Shown here: positions 44,824 to 52,544 of the stretch, piece after piece
How positions within the stretch are numbered: position 1 is the first letter of the stretch
How the letters are laid out: every line of letters starts with the position of its first letter
Assembly (NCBI RefSeq): GCF_020881035.1
Contig: NZ_JAJITC010000016.1
Location: 62,001-126,000 of the forward strand
DNA: 64,000 bases
Direction of reading: 5' to 3'
From: Paraburkholderia translucens
GTDB lineage: Bacteria > Pseudomonadota > Gammaproteobacteria > Burkholderiales > Burkholderiaceae
Notes under the pieces: model-generated
Database searches by the model: none
Seen by the model: the letters and a program-made list of their open reading frames with translations, nothing else
What the model was told of the DNA's origin: nothing
Program-made: the position numbers and the translations under genes

Positions 44824-44829
44824 TATAAT
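44824..44829 (+). promoter_or_regulatory. -10 element upstream of mrcA
   Basis: A perfect TATAAT lies 26 bases before the mrcA ATG, in the 295-base region shared with divergent pilM. A matching -35 is weak (around 44800-44806), so recognition may rely on an activator or extended contacts. Confidence 0.5.
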
Positions 44830-44855
44830 CGCGGGACTGTTTTTCCGGTACTCCT

Positions 44856-47255
44856 ATGCAATCCACGTCTCCTACGTCCCCGCCGCCCGCGCCCAAAAAG
44901 CGCAAGCGCCCGTTGTGGCAGAAGCTGATCCTCGGCTTTTTCGGCTTGATCGTGGCAGGTGTCGTGTGCGTGGCGCTGCTGCTCGGCTATGCGCTCGTCG
45001 TCGCGACACCGAACCTGCCGTCGCTCGACGCGCTGACCGACTACCAGCCGAAGGTGCCGCTGCGCATCTACACGGCCGATCACGTGCTGATCGGCGAATT
45101 CGGCGAGGAGCGGCGCGACATCGTGCACATCCAGGACGTGCCCGACAGCCTGAAGAAAGCGATCCTCGCGATCGAGGACGCGCGCTTCTATGAACACGGT
45201 GGCGTCGATCTGACCGGCATCGCGCGGGCCGGCTTCGTCGCGCTGACCAATGGCCATGCGACGCAAGGCGCGAGCACGATCACGATGCAGGTCGCGCGCA
45301 ACTTCTTTCTCTCCAGCGAAAAGACCTACACGCGCAAGATCTACGAGATGCTGCTCGCGTACAAGATCGAGTCGAAGCTGACCAAAGATCAGATTCTCGA
45401 GGTGTACATGAACCAGATCTATCTCGGTCAGCGCGCGTACGGTTTCGCGAGCGCGGCGCGCGTGTACTTCGGCAAGGATCTGAAGGACCTGACGCTCGCC
45501 GAATCGGCAATGCTCGCCGGTTTGCCGAAGGCGCCGTCCGCGTATAACCCGATCGTCAATCCGAAGCGCGCGAAGGTGCGTCAGGAGTACATCCTGCAGC
45601 GCATGTACGAGTTGCGCTACATCACCCAGGAGCAGTACGACGAGGCGAGCCGCCAGCGGCTCGTCGTGAAGGGCTTGGGCAAGGAGTACAGCGTGCACGC
45701 GGAGTACGTCGCGGAAATGGTGCGGCAGATGATGTACGCGCAGTATCGCGAAGAGGCCTACACGCGCGGCCTGAACGTCGTGACCACGATCGATTCGGCC
45801 GATCAGGACGTCGCCTATCACGCGCTGCGCAAGGGCCTGATGGACTACGAGCGCCGCCACGGCTATCGCGGCCCGGAGGCGTTCATCGATCTGCCCGTCG
45901 ACGCCAACGAGCGCGAGCAGGCCATCGACGACGCGCTGCTCGAGCATCCCGACAACGGCGAAATCATCGCGGCCGTCGTCACGGCGGCGAGCCCGAAGCA
46001 GGTGCAGGCGATGTTCATTGACGGCAATGTCGCGACGATCGAGGGCGACGGCCTGCGTTATGCGCAATTCGCGCTCGGCCCGCGTGCACAGCCGAATCAG
46101 CGCATCCGGCCCGGCGCGATCGTGCGGCTCGTGAAGGACGGCGGCGGCGACTGGTCGATTACGCAATTGCCGCAGGTGGAAGGCGCGTTTATCTCGCTGG
46201 TGCCGCAGGACGGCGCGATCCGCTCGCTGGTCGGCGGCTTCGACTTCAACAAGAACAAGTTCAATCACGTGACGCAGGCGTGGCGTCAGCCGGGCTCGAG
46301 CTTCAAGCCGTTCATCTATTCGGCGTCGCTCGAAAAGGGCCTTGGGCCCGCCACGGTCATCAACGACGCGCCGCTCTTTTTCAGCGCCGCCGAAACCGGC
46401 GGCCAGGCGTGGGAGCCGAAAAACTACGGCGGCGGCTTCGATGGTCCGATGACGATGCGCACCGCTTTGCAGAAGTCGAAGAATCTCGTGTCGATCCGCA
46501 TCCTGAACCACATCGGCCCGAAGTATGCACAGCAATACATCACTCGCTTCGGCTTCGACGCGGACCGACATCCCGCCTATCTGCCGATGGCGCTCGGCGC
46601 GGGCCTCGTGACGCCGCTTCAAATGGCGGGCGCGTTCTCGGTGTTCGCGAACGGCGGCTACCGGATCAATCCTTATCTGATCGCCGAGGTCACCGATCAG
46701 CGCGGCATCGTCGTCGCGCACGCGCAGCCGCTCGTGGCCGGGCAAAGCGCACCGTTCGCGATAGCGCCGCGCAATGCCTACGTGATGAACAGCCTGCTGC
46801 AAAGCGTCGCGCAGCACGGCACCGGCGCAAAGAGCAACGTGCTCAAGCGCACCGATCTCGCCGGCAAGACTGGCACGACCAACGATTCGCGCGATGCGTG
46901 GTTCGCCGGCTATCAGCACACGCTGACCGCGATCGCGTGGATCGGCTACGACAACCCGCGCAGTCTCGGCGACAAGGAAACCGGCGGCGGCCTCGCGCTG
47001 CCGGTGTGGATCGATTACATGGGACACGCGCTGAAAGGCGTGCCCGAGTACAAGATGGCGCGCCCCGACAACGTCACCGAAATCGGTTCGGAACTTTATT
47101 TCGACGACTTCACGCCGGGGCACGGGTTCATCGCGACGGTCGGCGTCAGTCAGGCGACGCTCGATGCCGAGGCGAGCGCGGCAACCGCGGCCGCGCCGGA
47201 GCAGGTCGGCGAGCAGGAGAAGCAGGACATCATGAATCTGTTCCGCGGACACTGA
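44856..47255 (+). CDS. mrcA: Penicillin-binding protein 1A, bifunctional
   Basis: Class A PBP that polymerises glycan strands and cross-links peptides in the periplasm. The 799-residue protein has an N-terminal cytoplasmic tail, one membrane helix (about 24-48), a GT51 domain with catalytic Glu in AIEDARFYEHGG (about residue 106) and GASTITMQVARNFFLS, an OB-like insertion (about 315-430), then the transpeptidase with SSFKP (Ser about 481), SKN in LQKSKNLVS and KTGTTND (Lys about 670). Divergent position next to pilM is the same as in Pseudomonas and Burkholderia. Confidence 0.97.
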   Translation: MQSTSPTSPPPAPKKRKRPLWQKLILGFFGLIVAGVVCVALLLGYALVVATPNLPSLDALTDYQPKVPLRIYTADHVLIGEFGEERRDIVHIQDVPDSLKKAILAIEDARFYEHGGVDLTGIARAGFVALTNGHATQGASTITMQVARNFFLSSEKTYTRKIYEMLLAYKIESKLTKDQILEVYMNQIYLGQRAYGFASAARVYFGKDLKDLTLAESAMLAGLPKAPSAYNPIVNPKRAKVRQEYILQRMYELRYITQEQYDEASRQRLVVKGLGKEYSVHAEYVAEMVRQMMYAQYREEAYTRGLNVVTTIDSADQDVAYHALRKGLMDYERRHGYRGPEAFIDLPVDANEREQAIDDALLEHPDNGEIIAAVVTAASPKQVQAMFIDGNVATIEGDGLRYAQFALGPRAQPNQRIRPGAIVRLVKDGGGDWSITQLPQVEGAFISLVPQDGAIRSLVGGFDFNKNKFNHVTQAWRQPGSSFKPFIYSASLEKGLGPATVINDAPLFFSAAETGGQAWEPKNYGGGFDGPMTMRTALQKSKNLVSIRILNHIGPKYAQQYITRFGFDADRHPAYLPMALGAGLVTPLQMAGAFSVFANGGYRINPYLIAEVTDQRGIVVAHAQPLVAGQSAPFAIAPRNAYVMNSLLQSVAQHGTGAKSNVLKRTDLAGKTGTTNDSRDAWFAGYQHTLTAIAWIGYDNPRSLGDKETGGGLALPVWIDYMGHALKGVPEYKMARPDNVTEIGSELYFDDFTPGHGFIATVGVSQATLDAEASAATAAAPEQVGEQEKQDIMNLFRGH

Positions 47256-47280
47256 GGCCGCGCCGACGTGCCGTCGGCAA

Positions 47281-47311
47281 AGAAAAACCGCCGGGTTCGA
47301 TACGCGGCGGT
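47281..47311 (-). terminator. Terminator of cyaY
   Basis: ACCGCCG (47287-47293) pairs with CGGCGGT (47305-47311); on the minus strand the stem is followed by TTTTCTTTG. It lies between convergent mrcA and cyaY. Confidence 0.7.
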
Positions 47312-47334
47312 CCTGTTTTGAGAGCGCTTCGAGC

Positions 47335-47655
47335 TTATTGCGCGGTAATCCGCACCGGCTCCCCTGCCTGCTGCGTCGCATACTCCGACAACGCCGCGAA
47401 AAACTCCGAGCCGCTGCGCGTGTCGCGCCATTCACCATCGACGAAACGGAAGTGGAACCCGCCGGCCTTCGCCGCGATCCAGATCTCGCTCATTGGCGGC
47501 TGAAGGTTGACGATGATCTTCGAGCGATTCTCGAATTCGAGCGTCAGGACGTTGCCGCTGCGCTCGAGCTCGATGTCGGCGCCGATGTCGTCGAGCGCGC
47601 TCTCGATGGCGGCCAGCACGGCTTCCGCACGGGTCAGGTAATCACTATCGGACAT
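47335..47655 (-). CDS. cyaY: Frataxin-like iron-binding protein CyaY
   Basis: Regulator of iron-sulfur cluster assembly that binds iron and the IscS-IscU complex. The 106-residue protein starts MSDSDYLTRAEAVLAAIE, with an acidic first helix (ESALDDIGADIELE), and the frataxin sheet NVLTLEFENRSKIIVNLQPP, EIWIAAKAGGFHFRF. It is divergent from lptM-lysA, the same arrangement as the cyaY/lptM/dapF or lysA region of other proteobacteria. Confidence 0.96.
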   Translation of the reverse strand: MSDSDYLTRAEAVLAAIESALDDIGADIELERSGNVLTLEFENRSKIIVNLQPPMSEIWIAAKAGGFHFRFVDGEWRDTRSGSEFFAALSEYATQQAGEPVRITAQ

Positions 47656-47690
47656 GCTAAACTCCATCGATTATTCATTCAGGGACAGTC

Positions 47691-48035
47691 ATGCGAGTCG
47701 TAACTCGGATGCGCGCGGCAGCGCCCGGCCGCGCGATTGTATCGGTTTTAGTCATTCTCGCAGGTTGTGCGCTTACCGGCTGCGGCCAACGCGGCTCGCT
47801 CTATCTGCCCACCGTACCGCCGCTGCCTGCCCCGCCGGCTCATCGCACGCAAACGCCGTCGACCGATCAGACCCAACCGGTTAGCGGCAACACGGCCGAC
47901 AAAGGCTCGATCCCGGACACCTCGGGCACGCCGCTCACGCTTGCCCCCGAAGACCACCTCGCGACACCGCCTGCTTCGGCGGCATCGGCTCCCGCAGTGC
48001 CGCTGCCCGCCTCTGCCGTCCCGTCCGTTCAATAA
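47691..48035 (+). CDS. lptM: LptM (YifL) family lipoprotein
   Basis: A 114-residue lipoprotein with lipobox LTGC and the LptM core immediately after the cysteine (CGQRGSLYLP). In E. coli LptM binds the LptD-LptE complex and aids LPS translocon maturation at the outer membrane. The remaining 75 residues are Pro/Ala/Thr-rich and probably disordered, longer than in E. coli. It lies 9 bases before lysA and 35 bases from divergent cyaY, the standard gene order. Confidence 0.9.
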   Translation: MRVVTRMRAAAPGRAIVSVLVILAGCALTGCGQRGSLYLPTVPPLPAPPAHRTQTPSTDQTQPVSGNTADKGSIPDTSGTPLTLAPEDHLATPPASAASAPAVPLPASAVPSVQ

Positions 48036-48044
48036 GACTCTCGC

Positions 48045-49307
48045 ATGACTCGATCCGCATTTGACTACGTCGACGGCGTATTGCACGCCGAAGGCGTGTC
48101 CGCCGTTTCTCTCGCCGAGCAGTTCGGCACGCCGTTGTACGTCTATTCGCGCGCCGCACTTACCGCTGCCTGGAACGCCTATGCGGGTGCCTGCACCGGG
48201 CGTCGCGCGAGCGTGCATGTGGCCGTCAAGGCCAACAGCAATCTCGCGGTGCTGAACGTGTTCGCGCGCCTCGGCGCGGGCTTCGATATCGTGTCGGGCG
48301 GCGAACTCGCACGCGTGCTCGCGGCCGGCGGCAAAGCGGAAAACACCGTGTTTTCTGGCGTCGGCAAGCAGGCGAGCGAAATGCGCGACGCGCTCGCGGC
48401 GGGCGTCAAGTGCTTCAACGTCGAATCGATTCCCGAACTCGATCGCCTCAATGCGGTAGCCGGCGAGATGGGCAAGAAGGCGCCGGTATCGCTGCGCGTC
48501 AATCCCGACGTCGACGCGAAAACCCATCCGTACATTTCCACCGGCCTGAAGACGAACAAGTTCGGCGTCGCGTTCGAAGACGCACGCGCCACCTATCAGG
48601 CGGCTGCGGCAATGGCGAATCTCGAGGTGGTCGGCATCGACTGCCATATCGGCTCGCAGATCACCGAAGTCGCGCCCTATCTCGACGCGATCGACAAGGT
48701 GCTGGAACTCGTCGAGCAGATCGAGCAGGACGGCGTGACGATTCGCCATATCGACGTCGGTGGCGGTCTCGGCATCACCTACGACGACGAAACGCCGCCG
48801 GAAATTGGCGAGTTCGTGCGCACGGTGCTCGATCGTATCGAAGCGCGCGGCCACGCTCACCGCGAAGTCTATTTCGAGCCGGGTCGCTCGCTGGTCGGCA
48901 ATGCGGGCGTGCTGCTCACGCGTCTCGAGTTTCTGAAGCCGGGCGAGGACAAGAACTTCGCGATCGTCGACGCAGCGATGACCGATCTCGCGCGCCCCGC
49001 GATGTACGACGCGTATCACGCCATCGAGCCGGTCGTGAAGCGCGACGTGCCCGCGCACGTATACGACGTGGTCGGCCCGGTCTGCGAAAGCGGCGACTGG
49101 CTCGGCCGCGAACGGCTGCTCGCGGTCGAACCCGGGGATCTGCTCGCGATTCGCTCGGCCGGCGCGTACGGCTTTGTGATGAGCTCGAATTACAACACCC
49201 GTGCGCGCGCCGCCGAGGTGATGGTGGATGGTACACAAGCCTATGTGGTTCGCGCGCGCGAGGACGTCAAACAGCTGTTTGCGGGTGAAACGATTCTTCC
49301 GGCGTAA
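48045..49307 (+). CDS. lysA: Diaminopimelate decarboxylase LysA
   Basis: PLP enzyme decarboxylating meso-diaminopimelate to L-lysine, the final step of lysine synthesis. The 420-residue protein has the Schiff-base lysine in HVAVKANSNLAVLNVF, DIVSGGEL, DCHIGSQI, HIDVGGGLGITY, YFEPGRSLVGNAG and VGPVCESGDWLG, where the cysteine completes the active site of the partner subunit. It follows lptM closely and is closed by a strong terminator. Confidence 0.97.
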   Translation: MTRSAFDYVDGVLHAEGVSAVSLAEQFGTPLYVYSRAALTAAWNAYAGACTGRRASVHVAVKANSNLAVLNVFARLGAGFDIVSGGELARVLAAGGKAENTVFSGVGKQASEMRDALAAGVKCFNVESIPELDRLNAVAGEMGKKAPVSLRVNPDVDAKTHPYISTGLKTNKFGVAFEDARATYQAAAAMANLEVVGIDCHIGSQITEVAPYLDAIDKVLELVEQIEQDGVTIRHIDVGGGLGITYDDETPPEIGEFVRTVLDRIEARGHAHREVYFEPGRSLVGNAGVLLTRLEFLKPGEDKNFAIVDAAMTDLARPAMYDAYHAIEPVVKRDVPAHVYDVVGPVCESGDWLGRERLLAVEPGDLLAIRSAGAYGFVMSSNYNTRARAAEVMVDGTQAYVVRAREDVKQLFAGETILPA

Positions 49308-49350
49308 ACGTCAGCACCAGCGACAGACCCCACGGTCGGACGCAGAAATG

Positions 49351-49385
49351 AAAATGGCGATGCCAAGGTGGCATCGCCATTTTTC
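49351..49385. terminator. Bidirectional terminator between lysA and msrQ
   Basis: AAAATGGCGATGCCA (49351-49365) pairs with TGGCATCGCCATTTT (49369-49383) around an AGG loop, with A-runs and T-runs on both sides, so it can end transcripts from either direction. Confidence 0.9.
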
Positions 49386-49421
49386 TTTGCGGCGGCAGCG
49401 TGACGTGGGGGTGCCTCAGCG

Positions 49422-50129
49422 TCATCGGCGGCGCACTCCCGTGTTCCGCTCGCGTATCCATACCACCAGTCGCCATCCCAGCAGCGCGATCATCACCGTG
49501 CCGTAAATCTTCGGCAGCAGCAGATCGTGCTTGCCCGCCTTCATCCACCAGAAATGCAGAATCGCGAGCGTGCCGATCACGTAGATCGCGCGATGCAGCG
49601 TCTGCCAGCGACGCCCGAGCTTGCGCACCATCGCGCGCGGCGACGTAACCGCGAGCGCGATCAGCAGCACGAACGCGGCGAAGCCCACGGTGACGAACGG
49701 CCGCTTGCCGATGTCCTTCGCAATCTCGGCGACATCGAACCACTTGTCGAACCACAGGTACGTGGTGAAGTGCAGCGTTGCATAGAAGAACGTGTAGAGC
49801 CCGAGCATGCGCCGGAACCGCACCAACGCGGCGACACCGGTCAAACGGCGCAACGGCGTTACGGTAAGCGTGATGCACAGGAACACGAGCGTCCACAGGC
49901 CCGTCGAGCGTGTAACGAACTCGATCGGATTCGCGCCGAGCCGGTCGGTCATGCCGAACAGGACGAGGCGCGCGAGCGGGTACAGCGCCGCAATGAAGAC
50001 CCCGACTTTCGCCGGTACCACCCAGCGCGCCCCGCCAGTGGGACGCGGCCTCGCCGCCGACGTCGAGGGCGAGGTCGCGCGCGGTGACGCCGGCTCGGTC
50101 CGGCTGAGAGATTGCGTATCGGAAGCCAT
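49422..50129 (-). CDS. msrQ: Heme-binding membrane subunit MsrQ
   Basis: Inner-membrane heme b protein that feeds electrons from the respiratory chain to MsrP for repair of periplasmic methionine sulfoxide. The 235-residue protein has six hydrophobic segments and the conserved heme histidines in FFYATLHFTTYLWFD, WQTLHRAIYV and IGTLAILHFWWM. A 35-residue Ser/Pro/Ala-rich N-terminus precedes the family core. It starts 10 bases after msrP. Confidence 0.93.
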   Translation of the reverse strand: MASDTQSLSRTEPASPRATSPSTSAARPRPTGGARWVVPAKVGVFIAALYPLARLVLFGMTDRLGANPIEFVTRSTGLWTLVFLCITLTVTPLRRLTGVAALVRFRRMLGLYTFFYATLHFTTYLWFDKWFDVAEIAKDIGKRPFVTVGFAAFVLLIALAVTSPRAMVRKLGRRWQTLHRAIYVIGTLAILHFWWMKAGKHDLLLPKIYGTVMIALLGWRLVVWIRERNTGVRRR

Positions 50130-50139
50130 CGCGTGCGCC

Positions 50140-51135
50140 TCAGAAGTTCTTCTTCAGGTCCATGCCCTGATAGAGCGAAGCGACCTGATCGCCGTAACCG
50201 TTGAACATCAGCGTCTTGCGTTTGGGCGTGAAAAAGCCGTCCTCCCCGATGCGCCGTTCAGTGGCCTGGCTCCAGCGCGGATGATCGACATTCGGATTCA
50301 CGTTCGAATAGAACCCGTATTCGTTCGACGCGTACGTGTTCCAGCTCGTCGGCGGCTGCTTCTCGACGAAGCGGATTTTCACGAGCGATTTCGCGCTCTT
50401 GAAACCGTACTTCCACGGCACCACGACGCGCACCGGCGCGCCGTTCTGATTCGGCAGCACCTGGCCGTAGAGGCCCATCGTCAGCAGCGTCAGCGGATGC
50501 ATCGCTTCGTCCATCCGCAGGCCTTCGGAGTAGGGCCAATCGAGTATGGGCGCCGACAGTCCGGGCATCTGCGACGGATCGGCGAGCGTGATGAACTGCA
50601 CGTACTTCGCGTTGCCGGTCGGCTCGACGCGTTTGATCAGCTCGGAAAGCGAGACACCGATCCACGGCACCACGATCGACCAACCTTCGACGCAGCGATG
50701 CCGGTACACACGTTCCTCGAGCGGCGCGAGCTTCAGCAGGTCGTCGATGTCGTATACCTTCGGATTCTTGATCTCGCCCTCGACGCTCACCTTCCACGGA
50801 CGCGGCCGCAACGTGCTGGCGTTTTGCGCGGGGTCGGATTTGCCGGTGCCGAACTCGTAGAAATTGTTGTAGTTGGTGATGTCCTTGTACGGCGTGATCT
50901 TGTCGAGCGCGACGAACCTGGTGTTGGTTTTCGCCGCGAGCTTCTGTGCCTTCGGATCGGGCGACGCGTACGTCGCGAGCGCTTCGCCGCTCACGCCGAT
51001 CAGACTGCCGAGCGCCACGGCGCCCGCCGCCTGGAGGATGCGTCGGCGGTTCTCGAACACGTGCCGGGGCGTGATTTCGCTGCGCGCGATGTCATCGCCG
51101 ATCAGTTGGATTCTGTCGCTTCGCTTGATCCACAT
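50140..51135 (-). CDS. msrP: Periplasmic methionine sulfoxide reductase MsrP
   Basis: Molybdopterin enzyme that reduces methionine sulfoxide in periplasmic proteins. The 331-residue precursor from MWIKRSDRIQLIGDDIARSE has a Tat signal (ENRRRILQAAGAVALG), as needed for a cofactor-loaded enzyme. The molybdenum ligand is the Cys in YRHRCVEGWSIVVPWIG, and the C-terminus carries KKNF. AAGGAG lies seven bases before the ATG at 51135. With msrQ it forms the usual two-gene operon. Confidence 0.95.
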   Translation of the reverse strand: MWIKRSDRIQLIGDDIARSEITPRHVFENRRRILQAAGAVALGSLIGVSGEALATYASPDPKAQKLAAKTNTRFVALDKITPYKDITNYNNFYEFGTGKSDPAQNASTLRPRPWKVSVEGEIKNPKVYDIDDLLKLAPLEERVYRHRCVEGWSIVVPWIGVSLSELIKRVEPTGNAKYVQFITLADPSQMPGLSAPILDWPYSEGLRMDEAMHPLTLLTMGLYGQVLPNQNGAPVRVVVPWKYGFKSAKSLVKIRFVEKQPPTSWNTYASNEYGFYSNVNPNVDHPRWSQATERRIGEDGFFTPKRKTLMFNGYGDQVASLYQGMDLKKNF

Positions 51136-51270
51136 CGTGCTGCTCCTTGCCGGCCCGCCGCGTCGTGCGCGTTTCAGAGCCATGTTGATCATCGCCCGTT
51201 TGGGGGCGTCTGTCATCCTGAGGTACTCAATCAGCAAACACCGCGAGGTAATGAATATTCCATCGCACAC

Positions 51271-51303
51271 AAAAAAACCGCCGGTGCAATGCACACGGCG
51301 GTT
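51271..51303 (-). terminator. Terminator of the resB-ccsB operon
   Basis: AACCGCCG (51276-51283) pairs with CGGCGGTT (51296-51303); on the minus strand seven T residues follow. It separates ccsB from msrPQ on the same strand. Confidence 0.85.
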
Positions 51304-51328
51304 CTTAGTCGGTTCAGCGCGGCGGATC

Positions 51329-52540
51329 TTACAGCTTGCCGTAGCTATGCAGTCCCGACAGGAACATGTTCACCCCGAGGAACGCGAAGGTCGTGACGAG
51401 CAGACCGGTCAGCGCCCACCATGCGGCGACCGCGCCGCGCAGGCCCTTCATCAAACGCATGTGCAGCCAGGCCGCGTAGTTCAGCCAGACGATCAGCGCC
51501 CACGTCTCCTTCGGGTCCCAGCTCCAATAGCCGCCCCATGCCTCGGCCGCCCACAGCGCGCCGAGAATCGTCGCGATCGTGAAGAATGCGAAGCCGACCG
51601 CGATCGACTTGTACATCACGTCGTCGAGCACGTCGAGCGCCGGCAGGCGATCGGCCAGCACACCGCGCTCCTTTGCCAGATACGCGACGCCGACCATCGC
51701 CGACAGCGCGAAGCTGCCATAGCCGATGAAATTCGCCGGCACGTGAATCTTCATCCACCAGCTTTGCAGCGCTGGTACGAGCGGCTGGATCTGCTGCGCG
51801 TCTCGTGAGACCGAGTACCACATCAGGAAGCCGACGGCTGCGCTGATCACGAGCAGCACGAACGCGCCGAGCGCGCGCGTGTTGTAATGCTGCTCGTAAT
51901 ACAGGTAGAACAGCGCGGTGATCAGGCTGAACAGCACGAACACTTCATAAAGGTTCGAGATCGGAATATGGCCGACGTCCGCGCCGATCAGGTACGACTC
52001 GTACCAGCGCACCATCATGCCGACGAAGCCCATCAGCACCGCCGCCCACGTCATCTTCGATCCGATCGCCGCGCCGGTCGGTGAGCGCGACAGCAGCGCG
52101 ATCCAATAGAACACGGTCGCGAACACGAACAGCGCGCTCATCCACAGGATCGCGGACTGGCTCGACAGGAAATACTTGAGGAAAAATGCGTTGTCAGCGC
52201 GGCTCAGGTCGCCGTGGTAGATCTGGATCGCGAGCAGCGACAGCGCGGCGATCCCCACCATCAGCGGACGCACGGGTTTCCAGCGCCAGCCGAGCACGAC
52301 GAAAACCGGCACCGAGCACACCAGCACCAGTTTGTCGTAGTAGTTCATGAACGGGTAATAGCGCGACAGCGCGAACCCGGCGCCCCCGACGAGCGCAAGC
52401 GCGAACAGCCAGTCGATGATACCGAGCCGTCTCAGGAACGGCCGCTCGTCGTAGAGCGGGAGTTCGGGCGTGCTGTTCGCAGCCGCCTTGTCGGCGCGCG
52501 AAGCAGACGAAGATGAGGGGGAAACCTGAGTCAAGTCCAT
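51329..52540 (-). CDS. ccsB: Cytochrome c biogenesis protein CcsB/ResC (CcsA-type)
   Basis: Part of the System II heme delivery and attachment complex with ResB. The 403-residue integral membrane protein has about eight helices, external histidines, and the tryptophan-rich heme-handling WWD motif WGGYWSWDPKETWALIVW. The N-terminal 35 residues are Ser/Ala-rich. The ATG at 52540 is 4 bases from the resB stop, so the pair is coupled. Naming differs between databases (CcsA, CcsB, ResC). Confidence 0.94.
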   Translation of the reverse strand: MDLTQVSPSSSSASRADKAAANSTPELPLYDERPFLRRLGIIDWLFALALVGGAGFALSRYYPFMNYYDKLVLVCSVPVFVVLGWRWKPVRPLMVGIAALSLLAIQIYHGDLSRADNAFFLKYFLSSQSAILWMSALFVFATVFYWIALLSRSPTGAAIGSKMTWAAVLMGFVGMMVRWYESYLIGADVGHIPISNLYEVFVLFSLITALFYLYYEQHYNTRALGAFVLLVISAAVGFLMWYSVSRDAQQIQPLVPALQSWWMKIHVPANFIGYGSFALSAMVGVAYLAKERGVLADRLPALDVLDDVMYKSIAVGFAFFTIATILGALWAAEAWGGYWSWDPKETWALIVWLNYAAWLHMRLMKGLRGAVAAWWALTGLLVTTFAFLGVNMFLSGLHSYGKL

Positions 52541-52544
52541 GATC

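Noticed and set aside
44823..47438. Open frame of 871 codons antisense to mrcA
   Set aside because: Same codon-bias shadow effect; no motifs, no ribosome site, and it covers mrcA completely.
47748..49238. Open frame of about 500 codons antisense to lysA
   Set aside because: Composition and lack of any family motif mark it as a shadow of lysA.
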